This document shows, piece after piece, positions 1 to 10,888 of a stretch of 64,000 nt of DNA. Location: contig NJPS01000044.1 in the NCBI GenBank assembly GCA_002946415.1, forward strand, positions 806,001 to 870,000. The letters run 5' to 3'. A model generated the notes under the pieces. That model had not been told where the DNA came from, searched no databases, and was given only the letters and a program-made list of their open reading frames with translations. This stretch comes from Rutstroemia sp. NJR-2017a BVV2 (taxonomy: Eukaryota; Ascomycota; Leotiomycetes; Helotiales; Rutstroemiaceae). Positions within the stretch are counted from its first letter, which is position 1. Every line of letters begins with the position of its first letter. The position numbers and the translations under genes are program-made.

Positions 1-114
1 GACTTCTTGCTTCGACGTAAGAGATTTCGAGTGGTAAAAGTACATACACAGAAATGACAGTCAATGGAATAACTCCACAGCTTCCCATCAAGGGAGGACT
101 GACCATGCACCCGC

Positions 115-642
115 TTACACTGTTGTCGAGAGTGCATAATGCGTCGTGGTACATCTGCCAATTGTCAGCTTTTCGCACATATAGCTAGCTGGCTGGGAGT
201 GACCACCTACTTTCAAGAATAGTTCACTTGGCTGTGTAGGGCCCCAATTGCCGCATTCCAAGGCTCGTTGCAAATCCTCAGGTGTATGGGTATCTCGATG
301 TGATCTGGCCGTTGCCTTACTTTCTTTTTCTCCTGCAGCATGCGCTCCATACAACTGCTTCCAAGCATCTCCTGGTGCGATCGTAGGGTCTTTCGCCAGT
401 ATTGATGATACGGTTTCGTTGCTCGTACAGAGCTTGTACACCTTGTCGGAAATCATGACTCTGGATCTGTTTTTCGACTGCGCATCCGTGGTCTCGTCAA
501 TTGACTGATTCTTCAAAGCTAATAAGTCTCGTTGTCGTTGAATCGTCAAAGCACTGTAGGGGAATATCACGAAGACCTGTATGAACAACGAGATAATGGC
601 TTCCAGATTGTGATAGAGAGTCATGATGAGAAGAGAGGACAT
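115..642 (-). CDS. hypothetical small membrane-anchored protein
   Basis: An uninterrupted frame of 175 codons opens with ATG at 642. I do not recognise a family. Residues about 5-35 are hydrophobic and could form one N-terminal membrane segment or signal anchor. The rest is polar and rich in Ser, Thr and Lys, and has a few scattered Cys residues. No intron is needed. It lies next to a decayed HET gene in a gene-poor stretch, so it could be a lineage-specific gene or a chance ORF. Nothing in the sequence supports a function. Confidence 0.3.
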   Translation of the reverse strand: MSSLLIMTLYHNLEAIISLFIQVFVIFPYSALTIQRQRDLLALKNQSIDETTDAQSKNRSRVMISDKVYKLCTSNETVSSILAKDPTIAPGDAWKQLYGAHAAGEKESKATARSHRDTHTPEDLQRALECGNWGPTQPSELFLKVGGHSQPASYMCEKLTIGRCTTTHYALSTTV

Positions 643-1382
643 GCGGATGCGCGAATTAAGTAGATTGGATCATAGTAGTAATGGTAGTCGCAATTGGCAA
701 GCTTGAGCCGGGCACGCCTCAGAGGAAAATGCGTGTGAATTCGTACGTACCGCGCACTGCATTGGTAAGTACTTCGTAAGTCTTTTGGGTCTTTTGGAGG
801 GGTCACTGGTGGGTTCTTTATTGCAATGACGCTTTTACAAGGATTGCAATCAAGCTTTTGCCAAGCTATGGAGAATTGTGGAGAAGGCACCAAAAGTTGG
901 ATCTTGCAGCCCTATGATAATTGGTGGAAAGTCAAAATCTGTCTAATCTTGTCAACGGCTGCAGCTCTCAGGGTGGTAGCAAGTAGGCTCTATGCGACGA
1001 TTCTTGGTTTTGCAGTTGCAGAAGAACCAGCCCTACCCAATACGAACTTCCAAGTTCTTGTCGCTATCACGTTGCATACACAGCTTCTCGAAAGAGAAAT
1101 GGCTCAACCCAACATACGAGCGAGAACGGCAAACAAGGCAGGACTCTGACCAGGAATTGGTCTGCTTTAGTCCATAATATTCGAGCCCTGCAGCATTATA
1201 CCAAGGAGATGTCCTCGCACGAGGTATAACCTTTTGAAGATACTGCGGACTGTGGCCGTCGGCCCGGTACATACTATGGTAGTAAGTGCTCGGATCACCG
1301 GCACGGTCGACTACAGTAATGATTATGTAATAGGCATGGTGTAGCGGACTGAATATTCACTTAGATCGACTCATCGAACGAG
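643..1382. other. intergenic stretch, no supported gene
   Basis: Short overlapping frames on both strands (for example 826-1149 +) have no recognisable domain, no splice structure and no conserved-looking composition. A TACGTAC palindromic motif occurs near 743. I see nothing else. Confidence 0.4.
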
Positions 1383-1466
1383 GCAGTTATAGAACACCAA
1401 AGGGCCGCCTGAATATTAACTGTCGCCACAGCTGTATTTGGCTTGAACATTACCAAATGTCCGGAC
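1383..1466. repeat. direct repeat, left copy (flanks HET gene)
   Basis: About 85 bp that recurs in the same orientation at about 3761-3847. Blocks such as CGCCTGAATATTA, AACAGCTGTATTTGG (one gap) and TTGAACATTACCAAA are shared, with only a few substitutions and 1-2 nt gaps. The two copies bracket the HET-domain gene. Confidence 0.85.
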
Positions 1467-1518
1467 TCTTCGGTTGTGCGAGTAGATTGAAATACTGAGT
1501 CTGAAAAGGTCTGCTCAT

Positions 1519-3533
1519 CTACTTGATCACTACAATATGTGGGTCCGGTGCCACAAAGCCTGGACGCACTACCCTGGCACGAAAGAGGCCAATCCTAGTG
1601 AACTCTTGATTCTGAATCTCCGTAAGAATTAGTCCGTGGTAGACGCCCGGTGTTTCCCCAACCACTGCAAGCGTTATATCAATCGACTCTCCCGGCTCTT
1701 TACCACTGTCCCAAATGCATGTGACATCCATGTCATTCTTATCGAGAATGCTCATCCTGTCTGAAGGTGTCAGATCTATGGAAGCAGTAGAGGCGTATAT
1801 CAAGGGCGCTTTGATGGTCAGAACGGCATGCAACACTCCGCCGTATGGATTAAGAGGATCTTTGAGCTTTATGGAGCAGCCAACGAGTTCCATGATCGCC
1901 GTAGGCAGAACTTGTGGTGGGCGGGCGAATTCCACGGGTAGCCTACAAGATATCCAGGACCATGAAGGCAGCTGACCTTGTGCATTGGTTGTCATTTTTG
2001 ATCTCATCAACTGAGGATGGGAGCGCGAACTGCTTTTGTCCCCTATCGTGGATAGTGCATACCAGAGTAGCTGTTCGAATATATCATGTCTCCATAGACC
2101 CGCATAGTAGGAAGACGAGTCCCAGCTAGCCTGTTGTCCTATATGAGCAGCTACCGCAGAGATTGCGACGAGGCGGTCAGTTTGCTTCATGATTGACCGA
2201 TTCGTGAAGTCACGGACTAGCCACAGCCAAGTTTGGATCGAAGAAGTCGCCTGATTGTCCGGGTCTATCTTGTCTTTTGGTTGAAAGAGTAAGCTTTCGA
2301 ATAAGCGGGATCTGTATGACAGGGGGGTGTTATGGCTTGGTTGTCCACCATCGAAGAGATGAGCTTCGGTACACCTCCATTCGGTCTGGACTTCTCCAAA
2401 TCTAAGTAAACGATGGGCCATGGCATGCTCCTGAAACGTCCAGGCCCTCTGATCAATAAAGCTAATGTTTCTATCAACGAAACTATGCTCCTCGTGCAAG
2501 AGCACGTGTCCGGTTCATCTCCAGCGATATCGAAAGGCAACAAAATGTTCTGCGGTGCCTCTCGAGTGCTTAGAAACCCATCTACACTATTCTGAGCACA
2601 GGCAGCAGATAATACTAGCGAAGCGTTTGCATATATCCCGGCCATGTTCCTCAGCTCCACCTCGAGGTCCTGAGGATCATCCTGCACTATGCACAATCGG
2701 TCCACCCATAACCAGCTGATTCCGCTAGCTGTGGCAACTTGAACTGCATCTCGTATTGTCAATGGAAGTTCACATAAATCCATACCTTCTAATAAGGTGG
2801 AAAGATTTGCGGTAGTGCACACGCCTACTTGAATTCCATCGCCCCAGCAGTAGCTCAAAGCAACGTATGGTGGAATCGCTCTCCCTGCCATAGGAACGAC
2901 TTTGAACTCTGTACTCCTGTTGTCACAGATGTAAAGTAACCGCGAGGGCCTCCCGGGTGGCAGTCTGTCTCTCAAGACTCTGCAATTGAAGTGCTGTGTA
3001 TGGCAAATATCGAGGCGCTCTCTGACCCAAGCCATCGTGCCTTTCGAAGATGGCCAACGGTTCAAAGGCCTACAGGGCGTATATAACGCAGCAGGAGTCT
3101 CTGTGAGAAATTCATCAGTTATCTTCACATACAGCTTCCAATCATATGACGTACCAGGAATGGCAGCAGCTGCCAGATTAATGACTTTCACCCTAGTTTC
3201 GTTGCGCTTCCACAGAAGGGTTAGAAGGCACTCCACAATATCCCATCCTAGCGAAGGATAGATGATTTCGAGATGGAGTTCATCGGTGTCAGCTGAGAAC
3301 GAGATGCCATCTAAGCGCATTATGCACATTTTAAAGAAGGGACAGCCTTTATTAGCAGCATCGTAGACGTCTGAAGCGGTCCAGATGACCTTTTGGGAAA
3401 GGCTCGCGCGCTGGATGCCTAATTTCCTGCAGCACTGGCAAGTATGGGAGTCCAAACCATAGCTTGTGAAAGGGTCTGATTGATCAGCGTCCATTGCACA
3501 GTGTCGCAGAGAGAATAAAGTTTCAATGAACAC
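1519..3533 (-). pseudogene. HET-domain (heterokaryon incompatibility) protein, frame broken
   Basis: The first frame (3533 to about 2510) starts with ATG at 3533. It carries HET-domain hallmarks: YVALSYCWGDG at about residue 225 and SWLWVDRLCIVQDD at about residues 272-285, followed by the Ile/Tyr-Ala-Asn-Ala segment. The next HET block, INxRAWTFQEH-like (QRAWTFQEHAM), continues only in a second frame that runs to the stop at 1519. The two frames overlap around 2505-2517, where a net 1-nt loss would explain the switch. A 59-nt intron at 2541-2483 (donor GTTGCC, acceptor CATAG) also restores frame, but its donor is poor and it removes conserved-looking residues. HET proteins trigger cell death after non-self recognition in filamentous fungi. 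I infer a recently inactivated allele or an assembly error. Confidence 0.75.
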
Positions 3534-3760
3534 TATCTGATAAAGCCAGAATAAGGTTTCGGATTATCATGCTTTGCACGCATAAATTTTAGTCTTCTAG
3601 TTTTTCGTTGAAATGATATGGCAGGGATTGATTGGACGGGCAAGTCGCTAGGCAGCACCATGCGTCTACGAGCAGCTTTGGTGCAAGGCTGGTGGTACCT
3701 TCTTTATAACACTCTAGCAAGTAACGTTCTCTCTTCTATTGTATTGAATAAACTCTTCTT

Positions 3761-3847
3761 AGCAGTCATAGAACATCAAAGGCCCGCCTGAATATTATCA
3801 CCGCCTCAACAGCTGTATTTGGTTTGAACATTACCAAAGGTCCGGAC
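3761..3847. repeat. direct repeat, right copy (flanks HET gene)
   Basis: Second copy of the ~85 bp sequence at 1383-1466, in the same orientation, about 230 bp upstream of the HET start codon. The copies are 2.4 kb apart. They may derive from a tandem duplication or from insertion of the HET unit between copies. Confidence 0.85.
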
Positions 3848-4085
3848 CAACGGCAGGAACTATGATATCAAGGGAGACAGGCAGGATAGTTCCTAACGTA
3901 GTGAAATACCTTCCTTCTTTCAGGACGGATCTCAACCTCTATGTGGGCGGTTATGTTTCTGCCACTGGGTGAGGTTTTCCATTCCGAACTTTCAACATCA
4001 CCGATCCAGGCATTTTACACACCTGCGGTACAGTTATGGGATCGCATACAATCGAGCGCTCTCAAAAAGTATGATTCCTATTTCC
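3848..4085. other. spacer between HET gene and AAA ATPase gene
   Basis: This is the 3' flank of the AAA ATPase gene. Plus-strand frames here (3941-4228) run antisense across the end of that gene and have no independent support. Confidence 0.5.
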
Positions 4086-6381
4086 CTAGACTTGGGGGCT
4101 GCTCAACACGGTTCCTACTACATACTGATACTGTCGACTTCGCTCATTATTCCACCGGCTTCGTGACAGCTCTGCAAAGTCTGTCTCAAATCTTTTCCAT
4201 GCCTCTAGGCCTTGCATCAAATCAATAGACTCCAAATCCCGTTTCTCACTCCTAGCAAGGGCCACACCGGTGCGCACAAGATTTCTTATCTCTCGGCCAT
4301 TGATTGCTACCTTTTCATAGTGATCCAAGAAACCAGTTGTCAACCATTCTGGTGCTTGGCCGCGATTTGCTCTAGTGATTGTGCTCCTCCATAGCTGGCG
4401 GCGAGCATCTGCTGACAGGGGAGGATACGCAATTGAAAGATGAATACGAGATCTGAATGCGTGATCGATCGTCTCGACACGGTTCGTAGTAAGAAATAGA
4501 ATGCCTTCGTAGTACTCCAGAACCCGAAGGAGTGCTAATGGAACGATTGTGGTAAGTAAATGGGCATGCCGCAGAATGGAGTACATTACTGGAAACTAGC
4601 CAATTCCCCAGCAGATTATCCACAGATCGCTGTTGCATGAACACATCTGCCTCATCAAGCAAAATAATTGCATTCCATCTCTCGGCCAAAGAAAACAACT
4701 GCATTAAGCGCTCCTCAACCAAGTGGTTATTCGCACCGAGTTCACCAGATGTGATTTTCAGAAGTGGACGTCGCCTGTGGTCCGCTATACTTTCTAGCAC
4801 CATCTCAGCAAGTGTTACTATGCAGAAGATCACAAGGGTTACTTACCCGCAGTGTAGGTCTTTCCGGATCCTGGGCAACCATGCAGCAAAAAAATAATGC
4901 CTTTGCCTTTTCCTTGAATGAGGTCGTCATATCCGTCTCCCTCGTGGGATGATTGTTGCTGCACGAGAGAGGAGATAAGCCTCTTTTTCTCTTCCGCGAG
5001 AACCAGATTATGAAATGCATCGTCATTGTACACTACTTCTTTAATGTTTGAAACCAAAAACATACCCCATGTCCTTGCCTCGAGCGAGAATCCTGGAATG
5101 GAATGATGACAAGTTAAACTGTCTTCGTCGGAAAACCTTTGACGCGCTTCCTCTGCAGAACTGTATGTATCTTTCCCTAGAACAAATACATTACAGCCGC
5201 TTTGTCTGACGTCTCTGCCATATTGCTCTGGGTCGAGCATTATTCGACGTTTGATCTGTATTCTCTTAGAACCACTTCTACGCGTGAGGAGAACATGATT
5301 CTCATGTACGTACATGTGTGTGAGTTACAAACTTGGGTGTGGGAATGGAATCTCTGCTGCACATTTGTGCTGCACCATCATAGGAGCAATGATTTACACC
5401 AAATAATGAGATATATTGGTGGCCACGCTTCAGTAAATCAAATCGTATCCTCTCTTCTTCGGGGTGGAAATGGAGCGGGATAGCCGGTATATCACAGACT
5501 TGTCTGCGACCTTTGTAGTTAGAGACCCTTATGGAATGTTTTGTGAAACCGATCTTATTCCCAACATAGCAAATACGCTCGGTAGATATGATCCACGCAT
5601 TCTCCTTAGTATCACCTGTGTCGAAATTTGCGATCGAGCGAACCCGTGACAACATCTCAATGCCTTCTATCTTCTCATACACAAGAAGTCCTGGCTTATA
5701 AACCATCCATAGATGTCGATGTTCAAGCTCGGGTGACTGGGATGAGCTGGATATGAACGAATCGAAAATCTTGATTTCTTGGTGTAAAACCGTTCTTGTG
5801 TATTGAAGACACAGTTGTATATGGGCTTTCAGCTGCTCATTGTTCGATGCCTCTGCGTACTGATGAAGCTCATCTCGGTAATGGAAAAGGCACATTGGGG
5901 GCTCTCTAATGGTCACAGTCTTTGATGTAAAGTCAATATTATGATATGTCCCGATGACTGTTCGCAAAGCTTCCACGATGTACCGCGATTGTATCTCCAG
6001 GTCTATGAAGACTGGACTACTGCCACAATCCTCCCAGTAATAACGCGTCAAGACAAGACAAGCTCGGTGACTCTTCTGCTTCGGGGCATTGACTTTCGAT
6101 TTTGTCCCGACTCTTAAAACGACTTCTTCATCACGAGTATCAGTCCTGTTCTCATAGATATGCAACTCACAGTCCTCGCCATCACTTCCAGTGGCAGGGT
6201 CATCGATCTGGGTGAGATAGGCAAGTTGCTCTTCTTGGGTGGGCCTCTTCCACTCATTTTCACTAGCAATTTCTTCCTTAATCGACCGCTTCTCGTCGTT
6301 TCCTTTGGCAGGTTCTCCTCCGGCCCGCTTAGAGTTGTTCCTGAAAGGAAGTTTGGATATACCAAATATTTCTGACTTCAT
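4086..6381 (-). CDS. AAA-type ATPase with N-terminal DUF7025-like region
   Basis: Four exons join in frame: 6381-5333, 5277-4847, 4793-4590 and 4534-4086 (710 aa). The start at 6381 is the first ATG before the conserved region; the open frame further upstream has no support. The N-terminal half resembles the region typical of fungal AAA proteins (motif WMVYKPGLLVYE). The ATPase core has Walker A GCPGSGKT at about residue 485, Walker B IILLDEADVF at about 535, sensor-1 LFLTTNR at about 576 and arginine finger SRI just after. All catalytic motifs look intact. Intron 2 (53 nt) was chosen because it yields GKTYTAESIADH, the family's usual sequence. Intron 1 uses a GTTTGT donor and is the least certain. 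The substrate is unknown. These genes are often multicopy in filamentous fungi. Confidence 0.85.
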
Positions 6382-7854
6382 CTTGCTTGCTGCAGAAGTT
6401 GTGTGTACAGTTAACCGATCTGGAGATATGTAATTGAATGAAGGACGACATAAAAATGAGGGACGATGAGGAAGGGGAAGGCACAAGTTTAAATGTGCGT
6501 AGAGCCTTGATGCCACGCCTAGCCATACGATTGCTTGTGGCACGCTCTCGCTAAAGAAGCCTACGAAGCAAAAACGATGAACAAGGCAAATACGGTTTGC
6601 TACTGTTGATCCAATCAGCACTCCTCGGGGACCATGTACGTATATGACTTCGGATGAATCCCGAAATCAGTGACTATAATAAGGGCTTTATGCCCATAAT
6701 AGAACCACAGTCAAAACTTACAAGATCCCACATAGTGCACCCTTATTGAGTGCAATCGTGGGAGGTAAGTGGACTCACAGCTACATTGCCGATTAGAATG
6801 GTTACATTGCTGACATGTGAACAAATATCTCGTTTCCAAACCAAGTAGGACCTCATGATAATGGAGCTGACTTCTGGCTTGGTAAGGGTCACTCTGACAT
6901 TTTCAACATTGCACTTTACGACGATAGGTGGACTGGATACGGTCGTTGATACTCTGACGATGATCATGCATAATACCGCTGACATTCTTCTCTGTGAGCT
7001 GATTAGGACAAGTTTTCATCGGTATGTACCCAATGGAGACCAGTCAGGTTTGTCCGCCTCAAACTCATGGTTCTGTAAAGGGAAGAGTTTCGGGGAACTT
7101 CTGGGACCTTTTGTAATAATAGCTACTACAATGGATGTGTGGCGGCGCCGCGGCGGCACTTTTCATCTTACTAGCGAAATCCATTCGGATCTATTGGCGC
7201 TGAAACCCGATAGAGCGCTAGGTATGTACGTAACTTGTACATATGGCTCTCTGATGCAGAAATAACACGCCGCCGACAATGTTCAAAAGATAACTGGAAA
7301 ATAAGAAGATTATATTATCTTAGATTCTTGAAGATATTCGTGTGAAAATAGTATTCAGCTACAATATATTGTTCCAAATCGGCTTGTTTTTTTCCCCCTG
7401 GAGCGTGGGGTCTGTAGTTCTACAGTACTGGTTGACGCCCAAACGGATTGGGTGAAGATGCTGTGCTACCACACCGGCATGAAACAAGAGCAACTCCTCG
7501 AGGCCGAAGAACTTTGGCAAATTTTCGGGGATCTTTCGAGGAACTTTTCAAGGAACTTTTCGAGGAACTTTTACGAGTTTTTGTGAACTTTTGCAAAAAC
7601 GACGACTTTTTGATTGGTGCTAATCAAGTCAGGACAAACTCATTCTCTTTGGAAGTAGGTAAGCTATCAGATATATCGCAAATAAATATGTCTAAATATC
7701 TCCCAGTCTCAATGAACCCTTTCTCTCCTAAAACACTTTACGAATACACATTCTTATTTCTCAATGTTCTGCATCATCGAAAAAATACTTATAGTGAAGC
7801 AAAAAGTATAAACTTGATTTAGACCCAAAAGACTGATGCAGTGAACCCAAAGTC
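6382..7854. other. 1.5 kb gene-poor stretch
   Basis: Frames at 6743-6985 (-), 6855-7265 (+) and 7448-7822 (+) have no recognisable domain. The last is driven by a short tandem repeat (7537-7572). The region upstream of 7855 presumably holds the promoter of the Clr5 gene. Confidence 0.4.
7537..7572. repeat. 12-bp tandem repeat, 3 copies
   Basis: Three consecutive copies of C(G/A)AGGAACTTTT, followed by a degenerate fourth. If translated on the plus strand it gives an amphipathic Phe-(Glu/Lys)-Glu-Leu pattern, but no real gene is evident here. Confidence 0.8.
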
Positions 7855-9975
7855 ATGGATTGGCATAATAATTTCAATTGGGGAAACTGGAACGACCCAG
7901 GAGCTTCACGCAGCCAAAATTTCTCAGGCCCGTCCGGGACCAACCAGACAATACCTCTTGCGTCATCTCCATACAAGTCCTCGTATCAGAATGGCAGCCA
8001 TCAAGATAGAACGTATCATGCACCACCGGGCGAAGATACCTCAATGGAAGACATCAGCGTCGGGTTTCAATCGGTTTTGCCCAATCCTGTAGCTGCAGCA
8101 GGAATTGCAACTCCTCGTCGAGGCAAACGTGAAGGCCTTGACTGGCAAGCTCAAAAGAATGCAATTCGAAGGTTGTATATGGACGAAGACAAAACGCTAA
8201 AGGCTACTATCGACCTTATGAAGAATGTTTACTCATTTAACGCAACGTAAGAATCAGAACTCTACCTGTTTGCAGCGCTGATTCTGCTAACTTCCTTGAA
8301 GTCCCAAACAATACAAAAACAAATTCAAAGAATGGGGTTGGCAGAAAAATCTACCCTCCGAGACTGCTCGTTTTATGATGGAGAAAGCAAACTGCAGAAG
8401 GCAAACAGAGGATAAGGACACAGTGTTTCTCTTCGGGGGCAAAGTGTGGCATCCCGACTGCATTGAAAACAGAGCTGCTAGAACTAAAGAGGAGCCTAGG
8501 ATTGAAGACGGCCCCGAAGGTTTGTACCCAAAACCTTCCATGATGTGTGATAGTTCCATCTGGTACAACACCATTGAGACTATGGTCTGACTAAGTATTG
8601 ATCAGCCTCTACACCACACGGGGTGAGCTACAAGACGCCCAGAACTACCGTCGATACGCCGCATTCGGACCACACCGAAACTGAATCTTCGAGTGACAAC
8701 CTGTTTCAGATATCGGATGATGACGACGGCGATGATGCTGACTTTGAAGACATATCTGACTTCGAAGACAACCCGCGTAACGATACGATGGCTCTGACTT
8801 GGAAGGGGCATTCAATAAGTGATCTCCAAGCTCTATGGCATATCGCTCTCACTCATCGAGACGCTGGTGAAATCAAGGAGGCTGAAGATAAGCTGCGAAA
8901 AGTCCTACTCGGCATGGGCCATATCTCAGGCAAAACCAGCGACGAAACTGTAAAGGCTGCCTACCATCTCGCCGACCTGTATGCAACAAATCATAGAGTT
9001 GACGACGCTATGGCAGTGCTTGAGGAACTCATGCAAACTCACGTCTACACATGGGGTTGTGCCGACAGAAGAACACAGCAGAATGTCCTTCGAGCCGTTG
9101 CTCTTCTCGATACTTGGAATAGACCAAATGATGCACTGGCTCTTCTATCACTTTCGAGGGAACTGCTAAATACCTGCAATTCTCAGGCTCGAACAAAGCC
9201 GAAGATTCGCAAGCGTGCGAGAGACAAAGGGAAAGGTGTAGGCGCCAGCACTAAAAGTCCAACATCATATCTATCTGGGGTCACCGAATCTATCCTTCTT
9301 GAAGACCCGACACCAGCTAGTGTTGATAGCGGGCTGAGGGTTGTCCATGCACGTGCCGCAGCCGAAGTTCCCGCCGCTATAGACCTCCTCATCGCTATGA
9401 CATCGCGGTGCGAGGGACGGCCAGAGCTGTCTATACAGCAAATTAAAGCATATGCAGAACTGCTGAAAATCCACCAAAAGTCGGGCAAGGCAGAGGAGAT
9501 CAGCTCTACATTCCAAAGAGCATCCTTGGCCCTGCATACAACCTGGGAGACATACGACTGGCACATAGATGAGATTGAAAGCCTTGATTTTATGGAGGCA
9601 GCGTTGCAGCTCATTGCCAACGCACTTAAGTGTGGCTATCACTTAGAGGCGCAACGAATGTTCCGTGAAGTAGACGATAAAGCAACCTATGTTTTTGGCT
9701 GCGATGATGAGCGCACGGTATGGGTGCTTATTACCATTGGCCTTGTCTATCAAACCCACGTGACGTGGGATAGTGCAGAAGAATGGTTCGAGCAGGCATT
9801 CGCAGCGGCGTGTAGGAATAAAGACTGGGGACCTAAAGATGGGATCACGAGATCGCTCCAGCATGCCCTCGACCACCGCCATTTTTCGTATGTTTGTGAC
9901 AAAGGAAGACCTTTCAAAACCGTCTTTGGTGTTTCGGGTCTCACGATTATGCCGGGAAGGTTGCACCTAGAGTAG
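7855..9975 (+). CDS. Clr5-domain protein with TPR-like C-terminal region
   Basis: Three exons join in frame: 7855-8246, 8302-8519 and 8606-9975 (659 aa). Intron 1 starts with GTAAGA; intron 2 starts with GTTTGT and has a CTGACTAAG branch region. Residues about 96-150 form a Clr5 domain: WQAQKNAIRRLY, then repeated aromatic and basic residues ending KFKEWGWQKN. Splicing out intron 1 is what completes this domain, which is strong support for the model. An acidic Asp/Glu stretch follows exon 3's start. The remainder (about residues 240-660) is helical, with TPR-like pairs such as ALWHIALTHRDAGEIKEAED and a basic KRARDKGKG patch. Clr5 is a fungal N-terminal domain usually paired with TPR or ankyrin-type repeats. 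Its function is poorly defined; DNA or protein binding is an inference. Confidence 0.85.
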
Positions 9976-10888
9976 AGAAACCAGTATGGAGGGAAACATT
10001 GGTCTGCCTTTCTTTTCTCCCTATAGTTTCTTTCCTGCACGGTCGTCAATGCTGTCACTCCTTTGTTCTTTATTGTTGTCAATTCCAGCTTCCCTTGGTG
10101 TGAATGGCTCGTTGTAATTACTCAATCTGCAATTCAATCCGATTTCCAATAGCTGACATGGAGAATGGGTAGCTCATTGACCCTAAAAAGAAAACAGATT
10201 TAGAATTAAGAATTCAAAATGGGTGAAAGAAGATATGGCGGCGCTATCTTCACCACCATCTTAGCTAGCATTCTCTTTCTTAATCATTCCCATACTCGCA
10301 CTCGCCTTACAGTCGATACGGAGAATGTCGTCGACATATGAATTTTCTGAACCATCAAAAGACAGAGAACAAAAGTTCCAGCATGGAGAATAAAATACCA
10401 CGTCGCTTATTGGCCTGCCCAGCCACAAACCCCACCAAGGTTAGCCTGGACGAGGGCAAAGTCAAGCCACTAGGCGAGGACCTAGTCGGCGAGAAATGGT
10501 GAAACGTACGTATGTAAGCTCTCAGGATGCGACGTGACACATGATTCACGAGATGCTCGACAATTTCTCGAAGGATTAGCATAGAATAAACGAGGTCTAC
10601 TGTTCGTCAGTCACATCGGCTAGTTCTGGACAGGGGTACTGTACAACCAAGCCGCTAGGCGACCTCAGCAACAAGGACAGGTAGTACGTACGTAGGAACC
10701 ACATGGCCCGAGGTCCAAGACATATCGAGTTCAGGTTATCACTACTCGGAATTGATGAGTGATCTCCTCCGATCTACTCAGAATATAAGAACAATAGACT
10801 GGCATTGTCGTCTGATAGTATTTGGATCTGTCTACCAGTGCTTAGACAGACTTTGAAAGACAGCTACACCGTGATCAGAAACCAAGCC
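9976..10888. other. intergenic stretch with TACGTAC motifs
   Basis: No supported gene. TACGTAC-type palindromes occur at about 10506 and 10685. The 3' part should include the promoter of the DUF829 gene. A 75-codon minus frame at 10355-10582 is unsupported. Confidence 0.4.

Noticed and set aside
826..1149. 107-codon plus-strand frame
   Set aside because: No domain, no homologous feel, overlaps other frames, and sits in AT-rich intergenic DNA.
4818..4846. 29-nt intron in the AAA gene
   Set aside because: It keeps frame but is shorter than any other intron here; the 53-nt alternative (4846-4794) yields the conserved TAESIADH sequence.
9183..9642. Two overlapping minus frames of 123-145 codons
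   Set aside because: Shadows of the Clr5 gene; Cys- and Ser-rich composition without motifs.
10805..10888. N-terminal extension of the DUF829 protein
   Set aside because: The frame is open but contains no ATG before 10889.
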